DNA of 64,000 nucleotides from Tetraselmis striata (Eukaryota; Chlorophyta; Chlorodendrophyceae; Chlorodendrales; Chlorodendraceae). The notes beneath the pieces are model-generated. The model ran no database searches, had not been told where the DNA came from, and saw only the letters and a program-made list of their open reading frames with translations. The position numbers were made by a program, and so were the translations under genes. This document shows positions 54,301 to 64,000 of the stretch, in pieces (positions within the stretch are counted from its first letter, which is position 1; the number at the start of each line of letters is the position of its first letter). The stretch is from positions 124,001-188,000 of the forward strand of contig VCJN01002485.1 of the NCBI GenBank assembly GCA_006384855.1, read 5' to 3'.

Positions 54301-55931
54301 GGCAATACAACCCATGAGAGGTGGCGCACCTCCCAGGCCGCCTCCATGCGCTGCAGCACACGCCGCAGTAGGGCGCGCCGGGCCCGCAGGGCTCGCCAGC
54401 GCCGCCATGCTGTTCGCAGCGTGAAGATTCCGGCCACCACGGCGGCTTTGCGAAGGGCGCGCCGCTCCGCAGCCGCCTCCAACGCCAGGCGGCGCCAGGC
54501 ATACAGAACGCGGTACGTCTGAAGAGCAGGCACAAAATGACAGCGGAGGGATGAGTTAGCATCGGCGAAAAGCCTACAGTGACATAGTAGGAACGAATAG
54601 TCGTTCTGTATGTATTTATATTCACCATCGCCAATGATATTAAAAGCACTTGTAATAGCAATACAACTGTACATTGACCGGGCGTCACCTTGTGCCTGCG
54701 GACCGCCAATAAATTGGCATCCAGCACAGCTCGTCGTTCCGCGGCAGCTGCCCAGCCTCGAATCCCGCTCCGCAGGCGCCGCTCCCGGTGCGACGCTGCC
54801 GCGATGGACGTAGCCTCCCGTCGACTTTGCAGAGCCGCTGCGCTCGTCGCCCAGCCTTGCAGCCCGCGGCGCAGCCGTCTGGCGCGGTCGGCGGCCGACG
54901 CGGCTTCGTCGGCGTCCCGCTCGCGCTTTGACGTCACGGCGCACCTGGCCCAGCGGCGCAGCCCACGGCGGAGTCGCCTGGCGCGGTCCAGCGGCGGACG
55001 CGGCGTCGGCGGCATCGCGACCATCTCTCGAGGCAGCTGCTCCGTCGGCCCAGCCAAGAAGCCCGCGCCGGGCGGTGGTGCGCATCCGGAAGGCTGCCGC
55101 CTCCGCAGACGCCGCAGTAGAGGCGCCCATCGAGGCGAGCCTCCACCTGGACAGCGCGCGTTTCACTCGCGTCGTGTCTTCCGTGGGCAGCCGCCAGCTC
55201 GGCCGCCGCGCGCCGCGCCGCCATAAGGGCCGACAGCGCGGTCCAGCAGCGCCGCAATGTGCGCAGGCGGTGCAGCTCGGCGCTGGCCGACATCAGCGGG
55301 TTCCGCCCGGCGATCGGGCGAAGCCTGATAGCGTCGAGCTCGCGTCGCTGCTACTGCTGCCGGCACCATCGTCATCCGCCTCTATAGCGTTGACGTCAAC
55401 GGAGACAACGTGTCCCATCACAGGCTCGAAAACATCCTGACTGCCTCGTTCAGGCTGTTCCGCTGATACAAGCTGTCGGAGCGACATCGGATTTTCTGAC
55501 CCAGGCTCGGCTGGGTCAGGCGGGCTTTGCCGCGTCTCCATCTCAGTCGCCTCGATGGTCAACAGCGGAGCAGGTTCCTGACGGGAAACGGCGCTTGTAT
55601 CACCCTCGACTTCGGCTGCCAGGGACGATGACGCGCTGCGAAGAAGAAAGCGCCCGCCGCCGGCACCCCGGCCGGAAGCCAAGGAAACCAAATGCAAGCT
55701 GTCGTCGCGCTGCGATGCGGACGCGCTCCCCGACAGCTGGCCCGGTCTCGAAGCCAAGCGAGTCTTCGAGCTGGTGGAGGCTTCGGCGTCCGTCGAGTTG
55801 TTGCCGTCGCGCACTCGCTGGGCTCCTTTTTCCTCTGCGGAGGGAACCGACAGCAGCTGCCAGCCACCAGCGCCAGCCGGAGACTCGCCATCGGCCACAG
55901 GAGGACGGGGCGCCTCGTCCGCAGAAGTACT
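51361..55931 (-). CDS. SFI1-like protein, C-terminal Trp-repeat region
   Basis: Minus-strand exons at about 55931-55294 (Ser/Glu-rich linker), 55293-54689, 54518-54330, 53942-53643, 53159-52881, 52741-52562, about 52090-51960 and 51547-51361, most bounded by GT-AG. They encode over 15 short helices with a terminal Trp: LRRGLRRWARC, LRRGLQGWATSA, LRSGIRGWAAAA, RRGLLGWADG, TLRTAWRRWRALRAR, LAEAWRAWGAAVEERRE, LLRGGFRRWAVAAADL, LSTAFRDWAAETEQ and ALGGWWAMAERAHVKRALVQ. This is the SFI1 centrin-binding pattern, so a long helical centriole or basal-body filament is predicted. Three one-base slips at 55290-55040 need checking. Confidence 0.55.
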
Positions 55932-56514
55932 GGCGGGGGAGAGGGTAAAGGTGAACCCCGGTGGGAGAGGGCGCAGTTGCGTCTGTCAGCTGGCGGCCTG
56001 CCGCTGGCGGGGTCGACGGACTCGTGGCCAGCGTCCAGTTGGCCACTGGGACGCTCGAGGCGCCGGCTTGCCCTGGCGATGCAGAAACATTCTGGTCGTT
56101 GGATTACGAGATCAAGGTGATAAACGCATGCAGCGAACAGAGTTCCCGACAAAACAACTACCCAAAAAAACAACTACCCGTATATGCCAAATGTGGCGGT
56201 ATCAACCTGTTCCGGACTGGTATAGCAATTCCGGCAACTTGCATCATTGACATGTTGGGAGACAGTCGAAAGCTATTTGTAGGGATACCCGGGAGGTGGG
56301 GGGCGCACCGTGTTGATCTCCAGGCGTCAAGGCGCCGAGCATGCTCACGCCAGCCTCGGCCGTGGTGTCGTGTCCACTCTCCGCACCCGCAATTTCCGAA
56401 ATCGCGGCACTCCTGTCGTGCGCCCAGCTGTCGTCTGTGGAAAGGGGGGGGGGGGGGGGGGGGGGCCATTGTCACCACACTTTGACAGCCTGTTCCAAGA
56501 GAAGAACAATACTT

Positions 56515-58862
56515 AGTTTAATGTGCGGGGGCATGAGCAACTATGGAAGTGCGCTTGTCTGCCGTCCTCAGACGAGAGGGACGAGGAGTGAGGGGCGAGG
56601 AATGAGGCCTGAGAGCGGCCAACAGATTCACCGACAGCCGAAGCCGGCAGCGGCACAGATGTGTAGTGACGATGAGTAAGATAGCAACGGAGGGAAGGGG
56701 GTTTACGGGGGTGCGCACCATCGTAGCGCTGGTGCGGTGCTGATGGGCTCCCAGATGCAGGCTCCTGCCGGGACCCACTGGCCACCATGGTATGATACGG
56801 CTCCAACGACGCAGAGGTGCTGGGGGCAGTGACATCTGCATTTGGGTAGGAGCGCCATCCCTCCTGCTGTTGTTGCCTGGATGTGGCAGGGTGAATGGTG
56901 TCCACATGCGCCGACGCTGTAGCAGCACCATGCTCTTGGGCCCAGCCGGCATGTGTCGGCGCCGAACCTGATACACTAACCGGCTGTCGAATCGTTGGCA
57001 GGTCCATGGCCATCTCGTTGGCACCTCGCGCCCCTGCGTCCCATAGCTCTGTCGGCGGGTCGCTGTATTGGACAGAATTGTGGAGCAGTGCGCCTGGACC
57101 GGAGCCCGGCTCGTACGGCACCAGCGTGTCTGGCCTTGGGGGCGGCGGTGGCAGGAAGTACTGCCGCGGCGCTGGCGGTGGCGACCAGCTGCGCTCGTCG
57201 TACGTCCGGCTGTCCAGCTGCAGGTGCGGCGGCGCTGATGGACCGGCGACGCTTGCGGTCGAGCGCAGAGGTGATGGCGACCCAGGCTGCGGATGACTTG
57301 GAGGCGCCAAGCCGGTCGGCTTGTAGGTTGGCGACGGGGCTGACTGGCTGATGTTAGGGTATTGCGAGTATGTGGCGCCGGCCTCGCCTGGGCCCATCCA
57401 AGATGGCGACGATGAGGATGCTTCGGCTGCCCCGGTCGCCTGGCTGCTGCTGCTGACCCGCTCAGTGGGCTGGTGGGCGGACTCCGGGGTGGCAAGGCCG
57501 GGCTGCACAGAGGTCGCCGGCAGCGGCTGAGTCCACTCATAGGACTGCTGCTGGGTCTGGTAGAAGGCGGACTCGGCGGACTCGGTCGGCTGATAGGTGG
57601 GCGACGCGTACATCGGTTGGTGGCTCGACTGTGGCGTGTCAGGGGACGGCCTGGGGATCAGGTAAGGGGTGAAGGAACCGACGCTGCCGCACGGCTGCTC
57701 ACTCGCAGCTGTAAGCGCTTCAGTCGGGTGATAGGAGGCGTTCGCGCTGACGGCGGGTGGCTGGTTGCTTGGTAACTGGATCAGCGCCTCAGTGGCCTGG
57801 TAGGAAGACCCTGGCGGTGGTGGCGGGTAAGGAGGCCCAGTCCAGGTGTAGCTTGGAGTGGACTGCAGGTATCCGTATGAAGGCGAAGCTTGCGTTGGCA
57901 GCGGCTCGGAGGCCTGGTACGTAGACGCCGAAAGAGCGGACGTCGGGGGCAGGTTGGAGGAGGCTGCATGCTGCGTGGCCGCGTCGGATAGCGGCGCCTC
58001 TGTCGACAGGTAAGGGTATACTGCCTCGGTCGATTGGAAAGAAGCAGACGGCCCGGTCGAATGGTACGGCGCAGCAGGCTCAGTCGGATGGTAAGTAGCG
58101 GCCGGCCCAGCCGACTGGTATGAAGAGGTCGGCCCGGTCGGCTGGTGGGGAGAAGTTGACACTGTCGGTTGGTAAGAGGTAGCTGGCTCAGTAGGCTGGT
58201 AAGATGCAGAGGACTGGGGCATGTGAGATTCTGCGCTGGCAGAGTTGGTAAGCAAAAATGACGGCGTCTGCTGTGGCCGAGCCGAGGTCGAGGCTGACTG
58301 TAAGGGCTCTGTGGGCTGATATGAGCTCTGGGAAGTGACAGTGGCGGCGGCTGCTGGCGGAGCGTCTGAGTGCTGTGCCGCCGGGGACGGCAGCTGAACG
58401 GCGCGCGGGGTAGCCGACAGTGAGATGGAGGAGTTTCGGGTGGTGGAGGTCGACTCGCGCCCAGACACCGGCTGACCGGGGCGGTGCATCGAGGCGTGGC
58501 TGCCGGCGGGCTGCCACTGCGGCGACGCGGCTGCTACCGTGGCGGGGACGCTTGGTGCCGACGCCTGCGAGGAGCCCTCGCCGCTGCTGGTATGGCGCTC
58601 GACTGCAAACGATGCCTCTGCGACCTCTGACGAGTCGTTCAGTGCCTGCGGCGGCGGCGTGGCGACCGGCCTTGTGCTAGGGCTGCCTAGCCCAAAAGAA
58701 GACACCTCCGACGGGGGTGCTGCAAGGAGGCGCTGCACGTCTGCCAGCGCCGCGCCACGACGCCGCGGGCTGGCTTCGCTTTCGGTCGCCATCGACTCGC
58801 TGTCAGCCAGTCGAGGCCGCTCCTCTGCCGACGACGCCCAGGAGGTGTCTGCCGAGCCCTGC
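56515..58862 (-). CDS. Ser/Pro/Thr/Gln-rich exon of the SFI1-like gene
   Basis: One open frame of about 780 codons after an acceptor GACGCAG at 58863. Dominated by Ser, Pro, Thr, Gln and Ala, with around twenty copies of a degenerate SYQPTEP heptad-like unit in the middle. Low complexity and probably disordered, possibly a phosphorylated linker. The frame ends in TAA at 56515, or a donor (TCG|GTGAATC near 56630) joins it to 55931. If the TAA is used, the 50.3-55.9 kb part is a second gene. Confidence 0.5.
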
Positions 58863-58962
58863 GTCAACAGTCCGGCACGCGTCCCTCAGCCATTAGAAGT
58901 GTACAGCCTCACCTTGGCCATTCCCCAAGGGCTTAGGGAGGGGGGCCGGCGATCTATTGTCA

Positions 58963-59014
58963 ATGGTTTCGGAGCAATAAGCGCTCCGACAGCATTGTGT
59001 TGCTCCGAAACCAT
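58963..59014. repeat. 15-bp perfect hairpin in an intron
   Basis: ATGGTTTCGGAGCAA (58963-58977) and TTGCTCCGAAACCAT (59000-59014), separated by 22 bases. It lies between two exons of the SFI1-like gene. Confidence 0.6.
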
Positions 59015-59182
59015 AGCCAATTTGAAATGAATCACGAGTAGGTACCTATCGTCATCACGTCCACAGGGCGCCGAACAGAAGGGCCGGAGGGGAGAGAGAG
59101 GTCGCCTGCTGTCCCATTTTGCCTGGGAGGGCGGAGGCCCCAAGGGGCGGATATATGGACACAAATAAGGGCCAGGGCGCAC

Positions 59183-61423
59183 CTGCTGCTGCTCCACCTC
59201 AACCGCCGCCTCCGCCGCGTCGATGACCTCGTCGCTGTACCGCCGCAGCGCCCGGCGCAGGTCCTTCACCGCGCCTGCCGCCACGAACGCCGCGCCCTCT
59301 GCGGCCGTCACCGCGTCTGCTGCGGTGTTTCCTGCTTCCCGGGCGGCGCGCTCCCGGGATGGCGCCTCCGCCCGCAGCTCCTCCAGGTGCTCTTGAACGC
59401 GCGACAGCGCCTCTGTTTGCTCCTGCGGCACGCAGTGGCACAGCCCGCGACGGAGCACGTTCAGCCTGCTGGCTGCACTCACAGTTTCGAGCACCAACTA
59501 AACCACAGAACAGCGCTGCATGCTACCCCCCCCCCCCCCCCCCCCCATTTCAATATCGGATCTCCCATGTTGTTATACTCATACCATATCCCCGTTACCC
59601 AGACTTCATTTTTTGGCAGAAGTCACAGACATACATGTATTTGGGCGCCGATGCGTCAATGAGAATACTGCGACTACAAAGAACTCACCGCCTGTGCCGG
59701 GGAGTGAACTATTGAACGAGAACAGCAAAAAACAAAACTAATGTTGCGTATTTGAGGGTTGGGTTTTGGCATCTGATCGGTGCATTGGCACCCGCACCAT
59801 ATGCTTGCACTATGGCAGTTACACCAGCCTTGCCACTCTTATAGGGGTGCCTACGCAGGAAAAATAAATCTGCGGATAATACTCTCCGTGCCTGCCAGAG
59901 GTAAAATGCAGACTAAACTAAAGCAAATGTTCTTATATGTTGCTAGCAAACCCAATTTGAGGCTTTCCATAAGGGTCTGTGTAGGTGCGCCAGCACCCGT
60001 AGTCAGATTTGTCTGAACTCGTGGGTTGTGCTTTGCACTCTTGGATGCCATTTTTCTTCTGCAGGTTCTGAAACTTTGACAATGACAGTCAAAATAGAAG
60101 GTGGGGGGGGGGGGGGGGGGGGTGGCGCCTGGCGCCATGCTGGCGCACCTCCAGCTGCACCAGCCTTGATGTTGAGCGCGTCGCTGTGCCGGCGCCACGC
60201 CTCTTCCGTGCGCGCCTGCAGCCGGTGGTGGTCCCCCGCCGCCACTGCCCCGCCGGGCGAGCGTTCCGCCACCGTGCGCATCGCTGCATCAGCCACGTCG
60301 CCCAGGGGCCTCTCTGCTGCGACGGCGCGGCCCGCGGCCTCGGCGAGGGCCTGCCGCGCGGAGCGGGCGTTTGCTTGCGCTCGTGCGAGCCGCTCACGGG
60401 ACTGCAAGGAAAAATGCGAAAAGAGGAAAGCAGTCGGGAATTGGGAGTCATGTGTAGGAGGCAGCTAGGAATAGGTGCTGACACATCTCCAAGGAAAAGA
60501 CTACAGGAAAGCGACTGCGTTCGGCCCTCTCAAAACACACCACGAATGGGCCGAATCATGGACCGACTGTGTCCCCGAGGAATACATACAACAAATGGCC
60601 CGGATCATTAACGGACTGTGTCCCCGAGGAAAACACACAAGCGTCCGGCCTTGGGACCGTTCTGAGAAAGTGCCACTAGCAAGGCACTCTTCAACAGCCT
60701 CATGTCGCGGATTTGGTATGGGCGCGCCCGTGACACCCGTAATGCCAAGACAGTCATAAGTTCCGCAAGATGCTAGACAAAGTCGCAACATCTCACTTTT
60801 GGACAGCACGCAGTTCCATCATGGGTAGGTTAGCGGTCAAAGCATGTGGCGCAGCGCCGGGCGCACCTCCGCCAGCCTCTTCTGCGCCGCCGCCAGCTCG
60901 CCCCGCCGCGCGTCCACCGCCGCGCGCGCGTCGCCGCAGCAGCGCCGCAGGTCCGCCAGCTCCGCGCGGCTGGGTGGGGTGCGGTGCGGGGAGCCCGGCG
61001 ACGGGGCCTCCGCCGCGCGCGCCGCTCGTGCTGTCAGCGCCTTGACCTGCGCGGGCGGGGCCATCAGCCACCCCCCTTCCCCTGAGCCCCCCCTTTCCCA
61101 GCGTGCTTTAATGCCCACTTAAACTGAAATAAGCATACCGCACCGACGTAACTAATGTCCGCTCAGTCAAGGGAACTGCATTGCGCCAATGATGGCGATC
61201 GACAATGGATGGATGGACAAACAGATGCTTGGTAACGGATGTTTTACAGCAAATGACATCAGCCATTTAGGAGTGAAAACTCAAATACCGTTGCCTTTGC
61301 GCGTCAAACGGGAAATAAAGCGTTGCCCAGCATCAATTTGATCAGATTGCGGTTTTATGTTTCCCTTTTATATAATACAAAAAGATACGCTTCGTTTGTC
61401 TCTCATCACAACGTTACATTCAA

Positions 61424-61492
<69 letters not shown>

Positions 61493-64000
61493 ATTGTTGA
61501 GGGATGGTGTTTGTGTATAGGAAAAAGGGGGGGGGGGGGGGGGGGGGCACAGGCGGGCGGCTGCGGGAGAGGTGTACTCCACCTGGCTCTGCAGCACCGC
61601 CTCCACGTCCTCCGCCTCCTGCAGGTCCAGCTCCAGCTCCGCCACCCGCTGCGCCGCGCTGTCCTCATCCTCCCGCGCCGCCGTGAGCACCGCCTCTGCC
61701 GCCGCCGCGCGCTCCCCGGCACCCGCCGCGCCGCGCCCCGACACTGCCGTCAGCTCCTCCTCTGCCGCCACTGCCGCAGCTGCACGCTGGCAGTCCGCCG
61801 CCCGGCCCTCCTCCTCCGCCTGCTGAGACAGAAACTGCCGCCGGCACTCCTCCGCCGCTGCCGTCAGCTCCTCCACCTGCGGCACGCGTCATATGCCCTC
61901 AGTTCGCATCCTCCCTGGCACCGCCCCAGCAGCCGCCAACAACTCTGGGCAACCGCCAGCCGCGCCGCCTGCATCACTGCTCAGGCAACTATCTGAATGC
62001 CGGGTCCGCCCCATGCCCACACTAACCCTTCCTCTCCCTGTCAGGGGGGTGCCAGGTAGCCGGGTGCACGGGCGGCCGACATCAGGTGCGGCAAGAGGCG
62101 AGGGCTCACCTCTGCGCGCAGGGCGGAGCACACCCGGCGCAGCTCTGACTCCTTCATCGCGGCCCTCGCCGCCTCCCCCTCCGCGTCTGCCCTCGCAGCG
62201 GCAGCGCCAGGCGCGGCGGCATCCAGCGCCGCGCGGGCCGACGCCAGGTCGGCCTCCGAGGCGGCCAGGCGAGCCTCCGCGGCGGGCAGCTGGCGGAGCA
62301 GGGCTGCCGCCGCCTCCACGTCGCGCCAGTCCACACCTGTGAGCAGAACGCAGCAAATCAATATCCAGTCAGCTGGGCTGTACCAGAACAAAACTCTGGC
62401 ATCACTGCTCTGCCATAATGCCTTAGTTTCCAGTGCCTCTGGTTCTCACGCAGTAGCGGGTGTGTGATGGCTGAAAAGCATGGGGGCGGCGGGGGGTAGG
62501 GGGGGTAGAAGAGGGAAGGAGGGGTTCAGATGGGGAGACACTAGATTATTACATACAAGTATACATATATATGGATTGTGGAACACAAAGTTTAATGTAT
62601 ATTTATAAGCCGTGATGCCCTCCAACCACCTACAGCTGCATTTAAGGTTTTATCCCTCAATTACTTCGCATACATATAGTGTGTATTGTGAGGCAAGGAG
62701 GGGTACAAATAGCGAGTCCGCGGGGACACACCGAGGTGGAAGACGCCGTGGCGGGCATGCGGCCGGCGGCCCTCCGCTGCCGCTGGCGTCCGCCCATAGA
62801 CCGGCGCCACGTCGCTGAGACCGAGGCGGGGCGTGTCGGTTGTCGTGGTGGCGTCCGAGGCGCGCGAGCCGGCCTCCGAGGGGGCGTTTGCCCAGGCGGG
62901 CCGTCGGCCCGGGGGCCATCATCCAGGCAGAACCGCAGGTGCGGCGCAAGGCGGCGCAGGCCGGCGTGCATGGACGCGAGCTTGCGCCGCACGGGCGCAA
63001 AGTGGCGCCGCAGGTACTCCAGCCCGGCGGCGGCTGTCGGCCGGCGCGGGAGGTGCACGGGGCGCGGCGCGGCAGAGGGGGTGTCGCCTGCAGGAGAAGG
63101 AAGGGGGGGCGCAATCAAGGATGAGAGCAGTCAAATGCAGGATAGATGTTACACAAACAATAATGATAATAATATATATTACACCGAGTGGGAGAGTAAA
63201 AGGGGCGTATACTGGCATGTAGATATTGGATGTATAGGATCATTCAGGACACATGAATATGATATACATATACAATACTTAAAAAGCTTGTACGATTGCC
63301 ACAGTGCCAAGTGGTCCTGCCAAAAACTCAGTGCTATAGCAACAGGCGACATGTAGGGTGGTGTCCAAGGTGGCAGGCAAGCCGGCGCACGGCCGCTTCA
63401 AGACGGCTCTACTATTGGTGGTGGTCGTAGACGGGGGGGGGGGGGACGAGGAGGCGGGGGGGGGGGGGGGGGGGGGGGCACCGCCACGCTTCTGGCGCGC
63501 TAGCCCGCGCTTGACGGAGCGCATTGTCATGGTGTAGCACATCCAGGCGGACAGTGCGTGCCGCTTGGCCCAGAGGCTCCACCAGGCGCCGGCCGTGGCG
63601 TTCTGTGGGGACGCCAAAGACGGGGTTGGGGCGGTAGCAATATCATGGGTAAAGGTCAGGGCGAGCATCCATGAAAGCAAGCCGCGGGGTTTGTCATGGT
63701 AGAGACCGACGGCTGTGCAAAGGTACTCATAACAGTGCAGAGTGCATAGGGTGGAGTGGCCCAAGCAAAAGGAGGGGGGCGGGAGCCGAGAGAAACGGAA
63801 GGTAGAGAGAACCAAATACCTCAATGCAATTTAATAGGAAAAGGGAAAGAGAAGGGCTGCAAACAAGGAGACGCACCCGCAGCAGCGCCAGGCGCCCGGA
63901 CCGGACCGAGGCGGCCCAGTGTGCGAGGCCCGCCGTCAGCAGCGCGCGGCGGTAGCGCAGCAGCCCACGACGCAGCTGCTCCCGCCGCCAGCGCGCCTCG
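59183..64000 (-). CDS. SFI1-like protein, N-terminal part with coiled coils (partial)
   Basis: Minus-strand exons, all with GT-AG boundaries: 64000-63877 (runs off the edge), 63602 to about 63480, 63087-62732, 62336-62110, 61876-61583, 61046-60867, 60401-60149 and 59497-59183. The first two hold Trp repeats (LLTAGLAHWAASVRSGRLAL, AWWSLWAKRHALSAWM). Exon 63087 has HFAPVRRKLASMHAGLRRLA. The next five are Ala/Glu/Arg-rich coiled coil (LAASEADLASARAALDAAAP, RVAELELDLQEAEDVEAVLQ, VDARRGELAAAQKRLAEV). The mix of SFI1-like helices and long coiled coils suits a centrosomal or basal-body scaffold. The true N-terminus is outside the window. Confidence 0.55.
59526..59546 (+). repeat. Poly-C tract in intron
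   Basis: Twenty-one C, close to the acceptor of the 59497-59183 exon. Similar tracts lie in neighbouring introns at 60103-60122 and 61527-61547. Confidence 0.7.
60549..60641 (+). repeat. 48-bp tandem duplication in an intron
   Basis: Two copies sharing GACTGTGTCCCCGAGGAA (60576 and 60624 regions). Confidence 0.6.
61426..61489 (+). repeat. (GT)n microsatellite, about 64 bp
   Basis: About 32 uninterrupted GT units in an intron of the SFI1-like gene, followed 37 bp later by a 21-base G tract. Confidence 0.9.
63433..63478 (+). repeat. Paired poly-G tracts at an exon end
   Basis: Thirteen G (63433-63445) and twenty-three G (63456-63478), directly next to the end of the exon ending about 63480. 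They complicate the exact donor position. Confidence 0.7.

Noticed and set aside
57781..57969. Extra genes antisense or out of frame within the Ser/Pro/Thr/Gln exon
   Set aside because: GC-rich low-complexity DNA leaves all six frames open; only the 780-codon frame has repeated protein units and a splice acceptor.
61427..61996. Protein with a CVCVCV start
   Set aside because: It is the (GT)n microsatellite read as codons and runs antisense to a coiled-coil exon.

Overview
The window looks like nuclear DNA of a GC-rich green alga, most likely chlamydomonadalean or volvocine. The reasons are spliced genes with GT-AG introns, a plant-type kinase plus U-box protein, an SFI1-like centriolar repeat protein, TGTAA-type 3' end signals, TOC/Kangaroo-like tyrosine-recombinase elements, CACTA-like transposons and very many long poly-G tracts. 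The species assignment is inference. No bacterial operon, CRISPR locus, rRNA or intact tRNA was seen.

Layout. Positions 1-49,000 are mostly layered mobile DNA. A gag plus tyrosine-recombinase (YR) element family dominates: element A (978-15,318, minus), B (2,053-5,207, minus, the only clean copy), D (15,380-18,620, minus), E (19,053-20,940, plus) and F (36,960-39,662, plus). Its ends are split direct repeats (A1 - genes - B1-A2-B2). Gag and YR lie in one frame separated by a single TGA, and no reverse transcriptase is present. Element A was split by two DNA transposons. Insertion I (1,720-9,776) has 37-bp CACTC ends and a GG duplication. Insertion II (11,232-14,361) has 12-bp CACAG ends and a CT duplication. 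Element B lies inside insertion I. A 304-bp TRIM/SMART retrotransposon with a perfect GGCAG duplication sits in element D.

Positions 20.9-36 kb hold two copies of an unknown gene family (G), a 2.4-kb element with about 0.5-kb inverted arms around a nuclease-like retrotransposon tail gene, broken exons of a CACTA-like transposase, and a 1.06-kb inverted repeat pair. Positions 42.7-46.1 kb (minus) carry a probable host gene encoding WD40 repeats, a protein kinase and a U-box. At 47.4-48.0 kb is a 554-bp inverted-repeat element built of about 17 palindromes. A second nuclease-like tail gene follows at 48.2-49.0 kb.

Positions 50.3-64.0 kb (minus, running off the right edge) hold a large multi-exon gene with SFI1-like tryptophan repeats, coiled coils and a long Ser/Pro/Thr/Gln-rich exon. 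Both host genes carry several one-base frame breaks, often beside G or C runs. Assembly indels are therefore as likely as true decay. Gene models below were joined by eye from splice-site consensus and protein resemblance; no search was run.
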